A stretch of 27,484 nucleotides of DNA. Origin: Marinilabiliales bacterium (GTDB lineage Bacteria > Bacteroidota > Bacteroidia > Bacteroidales > UBA12077). The stretch is from assembly GCA_002869305.1 (NCBI GenBank), contig PKTC01000535.1:1-27484 (forward strand), read 5' to 3'. Position numbers and translations under genes: made by a program. The notes under the pieces are model-generated. The model was not told the origin of the DNA. It ran no database searches and saw nothing but the letters and a program-made list of their open reading frames with translations. This document shows, in pieces, positions 1 through 9,114 of the stretch. The first letter of the stretch is position 1; each line of letters starts with the position of its first letter.

Positions 1-129
1 AAATCGACTATTGCTGATTAGTGATTAGAAATTATGTAAAATTAAGATTAATTACGTAAATGTTATAATGTTAGATCAAAAGACACATAATTGATTAGGA
101 TCTATTAACTATTCACATCTCACTGTTCC
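1..129. other. AT-rich non-coding left edge
   Basis: No gene, hairpin terminator or RNA is recognisable here. The text is made of short recurring words (for example GATTAG at two close positions near 16-28, and ATTCAC/CTATTC-type words at 108-136) resembling degenerate short dispersed sequence in AT-rich spacers. It follows the stop of the DUF4834 gene, so it is a 3' flank. Confidence 0.5.
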
Positions 130-366
130 CTATTCTTTTATTTCTTCAAAATCAACATAATCACCTTCATCTTTATCTATCTTTTTACTCTTTTGAGGTT
201 TTGCATTAACCGTGACGTCTCCTTCCTTTTTCCTGTTATAACGATTCTGTTTTTGTTCAAAATTTTGCTGCATATTCCTAGCATATCTTTTCAAAGCGAA
301 TCTTGTAACGATTCGAATAATAAAGTAGATTAAAAAAAGTATTGATAAAAACCTTATTAAAGCCAT
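130..366 (-). CDS. DUF4834-type small membrane protein
   Basis: A 78-residue protein with one hydrophobic N-terminal segment (about residues 4-20), then a strongly basic stretch and an acidic C-terminus ending in DYVDFEEIKE. That plan, membrane anchor plus short charged cytoplasmic tail with a closing D/E-rich motif, is that of the Bacteroidota family DUF4834, whose function is unknown. The ATG at 364-366 is the natural start. It diverges from trpS across a 127-bp spacer, an arrangement I recall from other Bacteroidota but cannot verify here. No enzymatic motif is visible. Confidence 0.75.
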   Translation of the reverse strand: MALIRFLSILFLIYFIIRIVTRFALKRYARNMQQNFEQKQNRYNRKKEGDVTVNAKPQKSKKIDKDEGDYVDFEEIKE

Positions 367-446
367 AATTGATCATTTGTTTATAGTGTTTACAAATAAA
401 AACTTATCTTACTTTAAAAGACCACAATTTATTTATAAACATTTTT

Positions 447-454
447 TACTTTTG
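447..454 (+). promoter_or_regulatory. -7 promoter element of trpS
   Basis: TACTTTTG is a perfect match to the Bacteroidota sigma-ABfrA -7 consensus TAnnTTTG, 39 bp before the trpS ATG. No convincing TTG -33 element lies 19-21 bp upstream. Transcription would start near 460. Confidence 0.5.
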
Positions 455-493
455 CAAAATTACGATAATCAATCAATAAATTAAATTAATAAG

Positions 494-1483
494 ATGGAAA
501 CAGTTGTTAGCGGAATTAGACCAACGGGGAATCTTCATTTAGGAAACTATTTTGGAGCCATGAAGAATTTTTTGAAAATGCAAAATGAAAATAACTGTTA
601 TTTTTTTATTGCTGATTATCATTCTTTAACCACTCACCCTACTCCTGGAGATTTACACGGTAGTGTTAAACAGGTTTTAGCAGAGTATTTAGCATGTGGT
701 TTAGATCCTGAAAAAGCTACTATTTATTTGCAAAGTGATGTACGTGAAGTTACTGAACTGTATTTACTCCTGAATATGAATGCATATGTTGGCGAACTGG
801 AAAGAACTACTTCTTTTAAAGATAAAGTTAGAAAGCAGCCTGAAAACGTTAATGCAGGTCTGTTAACCTATCCTGTTTTAATGGCTGCTGATATTATCAT
901 ACATAATGCAGCAAAAGTTCCTGTTGGGAAAGATCAGGAGCAAAATCTTGAAATGGCTCGTAAATTTGCCCGACGTTTCAACAATATGTATAAAGTTGAA
1001 TATTTTAAAGAACCTCAACCTTACAATTTTGGAGAAGCTTTAATAAAAATCCCTGGTCTGGATGGAACAGGTAAGATGGGAAAATCAGAAGGAAATGGAA
1101 TCTTTTTGATCGATGATGAAAAAACATTAAAGAAAAAAGTTATGCGCGCGGTTACAGATAGTGGACCAACCGAAATGAATTCAAAAATGCCCGAACCAAT
1201 TCAAAATTTATTCACATTAATGGACGTTGTTTCAGAAAAATCAACCATAGAATTCTTTAAGGAAAAATATGCTAGCTGTGAAATAAGATATGGAGATTTA
1301 AAGAAACAATTAGCCGAAGATATCAATGCTTTTGTTGATCCAATCAGAGAAAAAATTAACGATATAAAATCGAACGATGCATATCTTAGAAAGGTAGCTA
1401 TGATGGGGGCAGAAAAAGCAAGAGAAAGTGCTACTAAAACTGTTAAAGATGTCAGAGAAATAATTGGATTTAAACCGTTTTAA
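494..1483 (+). CDS. trpS: Tryptophanyl-tRNA synthetase
   Basis: Cytosolic class I aminoacyl-tRNA synthetase that charges tRNA-Trp with tryptophan using ATP. The 329-residue length is normal for bacterial TrpS. The HIGH-type signature is seen as PTGNLHLGNY (residues 10-19) and the KMSKS loop as KMGKSEGN (194-201). The GIRPTGNLHLGN start is characteristic of TrpS rather than TyrS. The ATG at 494 puts the nucleotide-binding motif at the usual position. The gene is monocistronic, with a good -7 element 39 bp upstream and a convergent zupT downstream. No tryptophan leader peptide or T-box-like structure is visible in the 5' spacer. Confidence 0.97.
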   Translation: METVVSGIRPTGNLHLGNYFGAMKNFLKMQNENNCYFFIADYHSLTTHPTPGDLHGSVKQVLAEYLACGLDPEKATIYLQSDVREVTELYLLLNMNAYVGELERTTSFKDKVRKQPENVNAGLLTYPVLMAADIIIHNAAKVPVGKDQEQNLEMARKFARRFNNMYKVEYFKEPQPYNFGEALIKIPGLDGTGKMGKSEGNGIFLIDDEKTLKKKVMRAVTDSGPTEMNSKMPEPIQNLFTLMDVVSEKSTIEFFKEKYASCEIRYGDLKKQLAEDINAFVDPIREKINDIKSNDAYLRKVAMMGAEKARESATKTVKDVREIIGFKPF

Positions 1484-1544
1484 TATTAGATTTTCGAATT
1501 GAGGATCAAGAATAAAGAACTACAATTATTTAAACCATTTTAAT
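1468..1544 (+). repeat. Imperfect direct repeat at trpS 3' end
   Basis: ATTTAAACCGTTTTAAT (1468-1484, covering the trpS stop codon) recurs 60 bp later as ATTTAAACCATTTTAAT (1528-1544), 16 of 17 identical, with looser similarity continuing about 12 bp further. It looks like a small duplication of the gene's 3' end in the trpS-zupT spacer. No terminator hairpin is seen in this spacer. Confidence 0.45.
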
Positions 1545-1571
1545 TCTAAAATTTTATATCTTAACACTATT

Positions 1572-2387
1572 CTATATAAACATCAATAAACTAACCGCCA
1601 TAACCATCATTCCGAGCACTAAACCGTATATTGATAAATGATGTTCGCCATATTCCCTTGCAGCTGGCAGCAGTTCATCAATGGAAATAAAAACCATAAT
1701 TCCAGCAACACCAGCAAACAATATCCCAAATATGGTATCATTTAAAAAAGGCATTAAAATTAAATATCCAATAAGCGCTCCAACAGGTTCAGCCAAACCC
1801 GACAAAAAAGAATTCCAAAATGCTTTCTTTTTATTGCCGGTAGCAAAATATATAGGAACAGAAACAGCAATACCCTCTGGAATATTGTGTATAGCAATTG
1901 CAACTGCAATAGCTATACCCAAACTCGGATCTGTTAGTGCCGCTGTAAATGTTGCCAAGCCTTCAGGGAAGTTGTGTATTGCTATAGCCAAGGCAGTAAA
2001 CGTACCCATCTTCATTAACTTTTTGTTTTTGTGCTCCTTTCTAGCATTCTCATCCATTTCTTCAACCAGACGGATTTCATGCGGATTTTCAACAGAAGGA
2101 ATTAGTTTGTCGATCAAGGCTATAAAAAACATACCTCCAAAAAAAGAGATGACAGTAACCCATGATCCCATCCTTTCACCCATTTCAGCCACCAAAGAAT
2201 CTTTGGCTTTAAAGAAAATTTCGACCATTGAAACATAGATCATTACACCTGCCGAGAAACCAAGGGCCAATGATAAAAATTTGGTATTCGTAGTCTTTGT
2301 AAAGAAAGCAAGGACGCTTCCTATTCCAGTTGATAGGCCAGCAAAAAGAGTTAATCCAAATGCGAATAATACAGTTTCGTTGATCAT
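1572..2387 (-). CDS. zupT: ZIP-family zinc/divalent metal transporter (ZupT-like)
   Basis: Inner-membrane permease of 271 residues with about eight hydrophobic segments, probably importing Zn2+ and other divalent cations. The two ZIP metal-site helices are seen as AIHNFPEG (136-143) and AIHNIPEG (165-172), the H-N-x-P-E signature of the ZupT/GufA subfamily. The variable loop between segments 3 and 4 (about 95-125) is rich in charged residues and His/Glu, as usual in ZIP proteins. The start is ATG at 2387. It lies 84 bp downstream of sdaA on the same strand, so it may be read through or have its own promoter; I see no TAnnTTTG match in that gap. No Fur/Zur-like operator was recognised. Confidence 0.9.
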   Translation of the reverse strand: MINETVLFAFGLTLFAGLSTGIGSVLAFFTKTTNTKFLSLALGFSAGVMIYVSMVEIFFKAKDSLVAEMGERMGSWVTVISFFGGMFFIALIDKLIPSVENPHEIRLVEEMDENARKEHKNKKLMKMGTFTALAIAIHNFPEGLATFTAALTDPSLGIAIAVAIAIHNIPEGIAVSVPIYFATGNKKKAFWNSFLSGLAEPVGALIGYLILMPFLNDTIFGILFAGVAGIMVFISIDELLPAAREYGEHHLSIYGLVLGMMVMAVSLLMFI

Positions 2388-2471
2388 AATGTTTGTTTTC
2401 GTATGGATAAAATTAAATAAACTTTTCTATAAAACATACATTTGTGCGCATCTGGATATGCTTGCTCAAAC

Positions 2472-3674
2472 TTATTCATTAAAGGGCTTCCATGTTTTTG
2501 CTAAGCCTCCTATTCCTGTTTCCCGGTAAGCACTTTGAATATCGCGTCCTGTTTCTGCCATGGTCTGAACCGCATTATCAAACGAAATTTTGTGACCGCC
2601 ATCAGAAAACATCGCGTAAACAGTACATTCCAATGCTTTGCCAGCTGCTATTGCATTTCGTTCTATGCACGGTATTTGAACATATCTACCAACTGGATCA
2701 CAAGTTAATCCTAAGTTATGTTCGAAACCCATTTCTGCAGAGTATTCAATCTGGCGTAGAGAACCTCCCATAATTTGTGCAGCGGCTCCTGCTGCCATTG
2801 CGCAAGCTGTGCCTATTTCACCTTGACAACCAACTTCAGCTCCAGAAATAGATGCATTACGTTTTACCACATTCGCTATTAAACCTGCAGTTGCCAAGGC
2901 CCTTAAAATCTTATTCTCAGATATTTTTTCCTCATTCTTTAAATAATACAAAATGGCCGGTAAAACTCCTGAAGATCCGCAGGTTGGTGCTGTAACTATT
3001 TTGCCCCCATCTGCATTTTCCTCACTTACAGCCAAGGCATATGAAAATAATAATCCCTGGTTTTTAACAGCTCCTTTTGAATTTTTAGCTTTTATATTAT
3101 ACGAACTTGCTTTTCTAGCTAATTTTATTTCTCCGGGTAAAACACCCTCGTTATCTAATCCATTTTTAATACATTTTTTCATGATTTTCCAAACATCCTT
3201 CAGAAAATCCCAAATTTCTGGTCCTTCATGATCTTCAACATATCCCCAAAATGTTTTACCTTGCTGATTGCAATATTCCAAAATTTCAGAAAGTGTGGTA
3301 TGAGTATAAATTTTTTCATCATTTAATATTCCTGTATCGTCACGTAAATCACCACCACCAATACTATAAACATTCCATGAATCAGTTATGATATCATTTT
3401 TTAAAGCCTCAATCACCAATCCATTAGGATGCAAAGGAAGATTCTCATTTTCTTTCCAGATGATCTCAACTTTTTTTGGAGCAAAGGTTTTATTAATTGC
3501 AACATCTGTATGATGGCCTCTCCCTGTTGCAGATAAACTGCCATAAAGACTGACTCGAAACTTATCTGAATCCGGGTTTTTCGCCATAAAAATATTTGAA
3601 GCTCTAACTGGTCCAATAGTATGACTGCTTGAAGGGCCATAACCAATTTTATATATCTCTTTGATTGATTGCAT
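2472..3674 (-). CDS. sdaA: L-serine ammonia-lyase, single-chain iron-sulfur type
   Basis: Cytosolic L-serine dehydratase converting L-serine to pyruvate and ammonia with a [4Fe-4S] cluster. At 400 residues it is the fused form: beta (ASB-like) domain first, then the catalytic alpha domain. GYGPSSSHTIGP (11-22) is the family's N-terminal signature. Cys283, Cys325 and Cys336 have the 42- and 11-residue spacing of the cluster ligands known from Legionella SdaA; TCGSSG is at 231-236. I chose ATG 3674 over ATG 3695: the family motif then falls at the usual distance, and a perfect -7 element (3693-3700) covers the upstream codon, which would leave it outside the message. Confidence 0.95.
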   Translation of the reverse strand: MQSIKEIYKIGYGPSSSHTIGPVRASNIFMAKNPDSDKFRVSLYGSLSATGRGHHTDVAINKTFAPKKVEIIWKENENLPLHPNGLVIEALKNDIITDSWNVYSIGGGDLRDDTGILNDEKIYTHTTLSEILEYCNQQGKTFWGYVEDHEGPEIWDFLKDVWKIMKKCIKNGLDNEGVLPGEIKLARKASSYNIKAKNSKGAVKNQGLLFSYALAVSEENADGGKIVTAPTCGSSGVLPAILYYLKNEEKISENKILRALATAGLIANVVKRNASISGAEVGCQGEIGTACAMAAGAAAQIMGGSLRQIEYSAEMGFEHNLGLTCDPVGRYVQIPCIERNAIAAGKALECTVYAMFSDGGHKISFDNAVQTMAETGRDIQSAYRETGIGGLAKTWKPFNE

Positions 3675-3692
3675 AGCAAATGAATTAAAAAG

Positions 3693-3700
3693 CAAATCTA
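3693..3700 (-). promoter_or_regulatory. -7 promoter element of sdaA
   Basis: On the minus strand this reads TAGATTTG, a perfect TAnnTTTG. It lies 18 bp before the chosen sdaA ATG and supports that start. No clear -33 TTG is present at 19-21 bp. Confidence 0.45.
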
Positions 3701-3840
3701 TTAAAAATTCTCAGCTTTGATTAAAAATTGGTAATAACTTGAAGTTCATTCTTATTTCATTTAATTTTATATAATACTAGCAATCCATGCCATTATTATT
3801 AGGAATTTCATTCTGTTGTTGTATTTAATACTAACTAGTT

Positions 3841-4707
3841 ATGAATAAAAAGGCTAAAAAGATAAAAGCAAATAAATCTGATAAAGAGGTAAAAATTCAA
3901 AAACATATAGAACCTAAAGAAAAAGATCTAAAAACCATAGATAATAAAGAATATGAAAAGGAATTAGCCCGACTTCAAACTGAGCTTGTTAAATTACAGG
4001 AATGGGTTAAGCAGGAAGGATTAAAAGTTGTGATAATATTTGAAGGGCGCGATGCTGCTGGCAAGGGAGGAGTTATCAAACGCATAACTCAAAGATTAAA
4101 TCCAAGGATTTGCCGCGTTGTAGCATTAGGTACTCCAACTGAGAGGGAAAAAACACAATGGTATTTTCAGCGATATGCTCCACACCTACCTGCAATGGGT
4201 GAAATGGTTTTGTTCGATAGAAGTTGGTATAATAGAGCCGGAGTGGAGCGAGTTATGGGTTTTTGCACTGAAAAACAGTATCAGGAATTTTTCAGAACTT
4301 GCCCTGAATTTGAAAGAATGTTGGTACGTTCTGGAATTATTCTTATTAAATATTGGTTTTCGGTTTCTGATGAAGAACAGGAACGCCGCTTTAAAGCAAG
4401 AATTGATGATAGAACCAAACGTTGGAAATTAAGCCCGATGGATTTAGCTTCACGCGAAAAATGGATTGAATATTCTATTGCCAAAGATGAAATGTTCAAA
4501 TACACCGATATTAAACAAGCTCCATGGTATGTTGTTAATGCGGACAATAAAAAACGAGCAAGGTTAAACTGTATAAATCATATTTTAAGTGTTATTCCTT
4601 ATAATGACTTAACTCCAGAACCTATAATACTTCCTCCACGGCAAGAAGACAAAGGTTATGTTCGTCCACCGTTTACTGATCAAACATTTGTTCCGGAAAT
4701 TTATTGA
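3841..4707 (+). CDS. ppk2: Polyphosphate kinase 2 family protein
   Basis: PPK2-family P-loop kinase of 288 residues that moves phosphate between polyphosphate and nucleotides, in this family usually polyP-driven phosphorylation of ADP or GDP. The Walker A loop is GRDAAGKGG (69-77) and the Walker B/lid region is FDRSWYNRAGVERVMGF (125-141), both near-invariant in PPK2. The first ~35 residues are very Lys-rich, an extension before the folded domain that could help bind the polyanion (inference). ATG 3841 is the only good start. It converges on the GNAT gene with only 5 bp between stop codons, so no terminator fits between them. Nucleotide preference cannot be decided from the sequence. Confidence 0.93.
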   Translation: MNKKAKKIKANKSDKEVKIQKHIEPKEKDLKTIDNKEYEKELARLQTELVKLQEWVKQEGLKVVIIFEGRDAAGKGGVIKRITQRLNPRICRVVALGTPTEREKTQWYFQRYAPHLPAMGEMVLFDRSWYNRAGVERVMGFCTEKQYQEFFRTCPEFERMLVRSGIILIKYWFSVSDEEQERRFKARIDDRTKRWKLSPMDLASREKWIEYSIAKDEMFKYTDIKQAPWYVVNADNKKRARLNCINHILSVIPYNDLTPEPIILPPRQEDKGYVRPPFTDQTFVPEIY

Positions 4708-4712
4708 TGGTC

Positions 4713-5894
4713 TTAAAGGTTTATCTTTCTTGCTCTTTTAAAAGGTATATTTCTATCAAATAAAAAACGATAAGTTACATGTGTTTTTAGGATTGTTGCA
4801 CCTACCTGATCAACAACCTTCATCATGGTTGGATTAAAATCACCAATCCAGTTAAATTCCAACCGTTTATATGGAAATCCTTTTTTCAATGCTACCTTTG
4901 CAAAAGCCATAACCAAACCTCCTTCTATTCCTTTGGCCTGATATTCAGGGACAACTCCAAATATTAATCCCAAAGCAGTATCACATATATTTCTCATTTT
5001 AAAATACATGAATTTCAGTTTTCCCAGAAGGTTAATTTTTCCGTTTAAGTGTCGAATGATTTTATTTATTTCAGGTACCTGCAGAAAAAAAGCAATAGGT
5101 TCTTTTTCGTAATATGCAAACCACATAATTCTTTCATCTAGAATAGGTTTGAGACTTTTCATTAATCCTTTTGCATGCACTTTAGACATTTCAGCAACGC
5201 CCGGTGTTTTTGCCCATGCTTTATTATATACAGTACGAAAATCCTCCGTAAACCGATCCAATTCTTTCTTGTTAAGGTGTTCGAAATGATATTTAGGATT
5301 TTTTTGTAAACGCACTGCTTTTTCCTTAATAACATCGCTCAAACCTTCTGCGTTTACTGGTCGGTAATAGGTATATTGATTAAAATAGTTTTTAAATCCG
5401 TAGGTTTCAAAAAGATCATTATAGTATGAAAAATTATATGGCATACAATAATTTGGTGGATAATCAAATCCATCTATTAAACAACCCCACCAGCGATCAC
5501 GATCACCAAAATTAATTGGGCCATCCATCGCTTCCATTCCCTTATTTTTCAACCATTCTTTTGAGCTATCAAATAAAACATTTGCAGCTTCTTGATTATT
5601 AATGCAATCAAAAAATCCGATTCCACCTGTGGGTTGGTCATTTTTTGCTGCAGTTTTTTTATCATAAAACGCTGCAACTCTCCCAACAATAGCATTGCTA
5701 GTATCAATTAAAATCCAACGAATAGCCTCACCGTTTCTAAAAAACTTATTTTTCTTTAGGTCAAAAACACTTTCCACATCCTGATCCAGCGGCCGAATCC
5801 AATTTTTTTCATTCTTGTACAATTCCACAGGAAATTCAATAAATCGTTTTCTTGTTTTGTCGTTAGTTACTTCAATAATTTGATAGGAGCTCAT
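4713..5894 (-). CDS. GNAT-fold (acyl-CoA N-acyltransferase-like) protein
   Basis: A 393-residue cytosolic protein without signal peptide or membrane segments. It begins with a region holding FVELYKNEKNWIRP-like spacing, typical of a large GNAT-superfamily group widespread in Bacteroidota and usually annotated only as N-acetyltransferase or hypothetical. Recognisable blocks are the Trp/Tyr-rich centre RDRWWGCLIDGF followed by PPNYCMPYN, and a C-terminal acyltransferase-like part with VVPEYQAKGIEGGL, which resembles the acyl-CoA pyrophosphate loop (usually Q/R-x-x-G-x-G/A), then RLEFNWIGDFN. Substrate unknown. Its ATG is 5 bp after the stop of the Na+/phosphate cotransporter gene, so the two are almost certainly co-transcribed. 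Confidence 0.7.
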   Translation of the reverse strand: MSSYQIIEVTNDKTRKRFIEFPVELYKNEKNWIRPLDQDVESVFDLKKNKFFRNGEAIRWILIDTSNAIVGRVAAFYDKKTAAKNDQPTGGIGFFDCINNQEAANVLFDSSKEWLKNKGMEAMDGPINFGDRDRWWGCLIDGFDYPPNYCMPYNFSYYNDLFETYGFKNYFNQYTYYRPVNAEGLSDVIKEKAVRLQKNPKYHFEHLNKKELDRFTEDFRTVYNKAWAKTPGVAEMSKVHAKGLMKSLKPILDERIMWFAYYEKEPIAFFLQVPEINKIIRHLNGKINLLGKLKFMYFKMRNICDTALGLIFGVVPEYQAKGIEGGLVMAFAKVALKKGFPYKRLEFNWIGDFNPTMMKVVDQVGATILKTHVTYRFLFDRNIPFKRARKINL

Positions 5895-5899
5895 AATTT

Positions 5900-8002
5900 T
5901 TACGATTTATTCGACCATTTTAATAGAATCCTTGCAATGTTTGTAGCGTGTCCATTGATAGCACGTAAAAAAGTCATTAATTCAACATGGGTTTTACTGC
6001 TTGTAACCGTTTCCATTATTTCTTCTCGCAACCTTTCAAAATGCTGCTTTTCAAATTCTATTTCTAAATTTCTATACTGCTTGTATTTAACTTTCATTGC
6101 TTTGGCTTTCTCGAGATTTACATTCTCGAATACTTCCAGTGCTCTGCTTAATTGTTTTTGAGTGCGTGTATGATAATCAATCAATTCCTTTTTTCCTTCC
6201 TTGGAAAATTCAAAATTAGAAGAGCTCCAGAACATAGCTTTCGGAATCATATTTGTGGCTACTAAATCCGCAATCTGCTCAAATTCCTTAACCGTATATA
6301 GGAGCTGAAAAGACTCATTAACTCTTTCTTCGTTTAAATTCTCCCGTGTAACTTTTAAGATGTAATCGTTAATTTGGTCACGTAAAAAATTTACTTCTTC
6401 TTCGTTTTGCCTAATATCATCAATTATTTCTATCTTTTTTACCAGATACGGAATAATTATATCACCAGTCATATTTTGCACCAATCTTCCCATCCTGAGT
6501 GTTTCCTTTTTTGCCAGACTCAATGCCAACGATGAGTTTTTTACCATTCCATAATCCAGATAAACTGTTTTTAGCACAGGTTCGGTTATTTGTTTTAGCG
6601 GAAGTATTTTCTCAACCATTTTACCAAACAAGTTTATAAATGGGAGAATTAAGCATGTTAAAACAATATTAAATACTGTATGTGCATTGGCAATTTGTCT
6701 TGGTACAGTTTCGGCCAGGGAATTAAAATTCCCCTCGGAAAAAGAACTTTTCGGTGATACTAATTTTACAATTTCAACAAATTGTGGAATCCAGAATAAG
6801 AAAATCAGCACTACAATGACTTTAATCAATGTATGCGCTAATGCCACTTGTTTTGCTTCTCGATCTGTTTTTATGCCAGCCAAAATAGCCGTAATTGCAG
6901 TGCCTATATTTGCACCAAATAACAAAGGTATCGATGCTTCTATAGTTAATAATCCCTGAGTAGCCAATATGATCATTATTCCAATAAAAGCACTACTGCT
7001 CTGAATTAATGCGGTGAAAATGGCACCAACCAGAATTCCAAGGAAAGGATTTTCAAGTTTCACAATAAAATCTATGAAAGGAGAAAAAGATCGCAATGGA
7101 AACATAGAATCAGACATAATATGCATCCCGAAGAACAGAATACCAAAGCCTAAGATTGTTTTTCCAATATTCCTAAGGTTTCTTGACTTTGTAAATGAAT
7201 TTAATATAAACCCTATACCAATAAGAAATAATGAATAATCAGTAAGCTTAAAAGCGATTAACTGTGCCGTAATAGTAGTTCCAATACCTGCACCTAAAAT
7301 AACGCCTATGGACTGCCTAAATTTCATTAGTTTTGAATGAACAAAACTTACCAACATTACGGTTGTTGCACTGCTACTCTGGATAACCATGGTTACAAAA
7401 GTTCCAACACCAACAGCGATAATTCTATTATGAGTGATCTGGCTTAAGATTGTACGCATTTTATCACCAGCTGCATTTTGCATCCCATCACTCATCATGG
7501 TCATACCTAAAAGAAATAAGCCCAAACCTCCTATTAAACCAGCTACTAATAGAAATACCCAATTTGTTTTACGAGCAAATATCTTATAGATTAAAAAATT
7601 TGATTGAGGATAATCAACTAACTGCGCAGAAATCTCATACATTCCTTCTTCAGAACCCAACTTTAAGTTTGTTTCGGCTATTCCATTATAGTCTGTATTA
7701 ACCAAAGTATCTATTATTCTGAAATCCTCTCCTTTCTTAGGAGTTGAGACTATTTCGAATTTAATGTGTACATCTTTTATGGGCAAAGCTTCTTGACCAA
7801 GCACCTGAACTCTAATGGGTCTGTTCGTGTTTAATAGAGCTGTTTGGGTTTGTAAATCACCAGAATAATTAGGAACAGAATTAGATGTTGGTTTAATCAG
7901 CTTGTATTTTGCATAAACCGTGCTATCATTTTGAGACCATGAAACATGCCCAAATAAGAGCATGATCATCAACATTAAGATGGGATATATTCTCCGAAAC
8001 AT
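5900..8002 (-). CDS. Na+/phosphate cotransporter family protein with N-terminal Ig-like domain
   Basis: Inner-membrane NptA/PNaS-type transporter, predicted to take up inorganic phosphate with sodium. Order of parts in the 700-residue product: a signal-like hydrophobic segment (7-19), an Ig/Big-1-like domain (about 60-132), a membrane block (148-480) with the two inverted-repeat QSSS motifs QSSSATT (208-214) and QSSSAF (334-339), then a PhoU-like helical C-terminus (about 500-695). The Ig-like periplasmic domain is additional to the minimal NptA plan. I chose ATG 8002 over 8026: it starts the hydrophobic segment cleanly, and a -7 element at 8024-8031 covers the earlier codon. It is 33 bp after the LPP20-like gene and 5 bp before the GNAT gene. 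Confidence 0.92.
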   Translation of the reverse strand: MFRRIYPILMLMIMLLFGHVSWSQNDSTVYAKYKLIKPTSNSVPNYSGDLQTQTALLNTNRPIRVQVLGQEALPIKDVHIKFEIVSTPKKGEDFRIIDTLVNTDYNGIAETNLKLGSEEGMYEISAQLVDYPQSNFLIYKIFARKTNWVFLLVAGLIGGLGLFLLGMTMMSDGMQNAAGDKMRTILSQITHNRIIAVGVGTFVTMVIQSSSATTVMLVSFVHSKLMKFRQSIGVILGAGIGTTITAQLIAFKLTDYSLFLIGIGFILNSFTKSRNLRNIGKTILGFGILFFGMHIMSDSMFPLRSFSPFIDFIVKLENPFLGILVGAIFTALIQSSSAFIGIMIILATQGLLTIEASIPLLFGANIGTAITAILAGIKTDREAKQVALAHTLIKVIVVLIFLFWIPQFVEIVKLVSPKSSFSEGNFNSLAETVPRQIANAHTVFNIVLTCLILPFINLFGKMVEKILPLKQITEPVLKTVYLDYGMVKNSSLALSLAKKETLRMGRLVQNMTGDIIIPYLVKKIEIIDDIRQNEEEVNFLRDQINDYILKVTRENLNEERVNESFQLLYTVKEFEQIADLVATNMIPKAMFWSSSNFEFSKEGKKELIDYHTRTQKQLSRALEVFENVNLEKAKAMKVKYKQYRNLEIEFEKQHFERLREEIMETVTSSKTHVELMTFLRAINGHATNIARILLKWSNKS

Positions 8003-8023
8003 ATCAAAATTCGCTTTACAATA

Positions 8024-8031
8024 CAAATATA
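8024..8031 (-). promoter_or_regulatory. -7 promoter element upstream of Na+/phosphate cotransporter
   Basis: The minus strand reads TATATTTG, a perfect TAnnTTTG, 21 bp before the chosen ATG. It may be an internal promoter of the 9.1-4.7 kb operon. The -33 region is poor. Confidence 0.4.
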
Positions 8032-8035
8032 AAAG

Positions 8036-9091
8036 CTATTGAATGATTATTCCATTAAGATCGATATAAAGTTGATTTTCGTACATTTTAAAATCATTAA
8101 AGCCAAAAGACACTTTGTTTCTTGCTACAGTTCTGATTAAACCTTCGTGCTTCAGCGTGTAGAAATCATTGGAATTTTTTACCTGGCTCGCTAATTGCTT
8201 TGAAAGCACAGTAATGTTACTTAAAACTCCAGAAATGTAGGCATTCCATAATCCTCTGTTTAATCTGTAGGTTTTTATGCCAAGATCAGTGCTATCTGCA
8301 CTAAAATCAATATCTGTTCTATAATTATAGGTTCTTTCCTTAAACTCAATAATGGAATCACCCAGAAGCGAATTTATATCGTACCCTCTATTAACAATTT
8401 TGTAATTATACTGAGTAATATAATCAACAGAATCATTATATAAATTATCCTGAGTAAAAAAATTAAAGAATTCGATCCTTTCTTTTTGAAAATTTTTTTC
8501 GATAAAAACTTGCAAATGCTCCCCTTTAATGGTTAATGTATCAAGATTTGAGGAATCATTCTGCGAATAATCAAATTCAATTAGAACAATTCCTTCATCG
8601 TATTTTGTAAAAAATGTATCAACAATGGTAACAGAAGACTCATTGTACGCAAGTTGTGCTTTAGATAAAGAAAAATCTTGGAATTTCGTCGTGTATAGTG
8701 AGTATTTACCGGATTCTTTCAAATTTGTATAATCATCTGTTATGTTACTAACTTTTGATAGGTTTAATAAGGCATATATAGCTTTAGCTCTTAATATAGC
8801 TTGTTGGTAAGCTAATTCTCTTGTCATATTAGGATCAGAAAAGCCAACCATATAAATTTCATCGCCGTTATTAATTGGATTAAATACCCAATCTGGCAAT
8901 TTATCAGGAATCTTGTCGTATAGTTTTCTTACAGCATCTACTGTATCTTCATGGCCTTCATTAAACTCTTTATTGAAAACATTTTCCTCAAACTTTTTCT
9001 TATCCTCATCAATTAACTTAGTTTCATTTTCCTGAGCAAAAAGCCTAAGATTGAATGATATTAAAATTATTAATACTGAAAAGACTTTCAT
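8036..9091 (-). CDS. Exported LPP20-like protein of unknown function
   Basis: A 351-residue protein with a clear signal peptide (hydrophobic 3-18, likely cleavage after LFAQ). The block PDWVFNP (66-72), VGFSDP (82-87) and then AYQQAILRAKA (94-104) matches the layout of LPP20-type lipoproteins: P-x-W, a V-G-x-S/A motif, and a helix of the 'A-x-x-x-A-x-x-x-A' kind. There is no lipobox cysteine, so it is probably periplasmic or attached by other means. The rest is rich in Asn, Asp and Tyr and unrecognised. ATG 9091 is preferred to GTG 9100, three codons upstream. It is the first gene of a likely operon with the Na+/phosphate cotransporter and GNAT protein. Function unknown. Confidence 0.7.
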   Translation of the reverse strand: MKVFSVLIILISFNLRLFAQENETKLIDEDKKKFEENVFNKEFNEGHEDTVDAVRKLYDKIPDKLPDWVFNPINNGDEIYMVGFSDPNMTRELAYQQAILRAKAIYALLNLSKVSNITDDYTNLKESGKYSLYTTKFQDFSLSKAQLAYNESSVTIVDTFFTKYDEGIVLIEFDYSQNDSSNLDTLTIKGEHLQVFIEKNFQKERIEFFNFFTQDNLYNDSVDYITQYNYKIVNRGYDINSLLGDSIIEFKERTYNYRTDIDFSADSTDLGIKTYRLNRGLWNAYISGVLSNITVLSKQLASQVKNSNDFYTLKHEGLIRTVARNKVSFGFNDFKMYENQLYIDLNGIIIQ

Positions 9092-9114
9092 TTTTTTCAC
9101 TTTAAATAATGAAT

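Noticed and set aside
1681..2238. 185-codon open frame on the plus strand
   Set aside because: Lies wholly antisense to zupT, whose ZIP motifs are unmistakable; its Ile/Ala/Lys-rich translation matches no family and is a shadow.
9098..9100. GTG start for the LPP20-like gene
   Set aside because: An ATG three codons downstream begins the signal peptide directly and is the simpler start.
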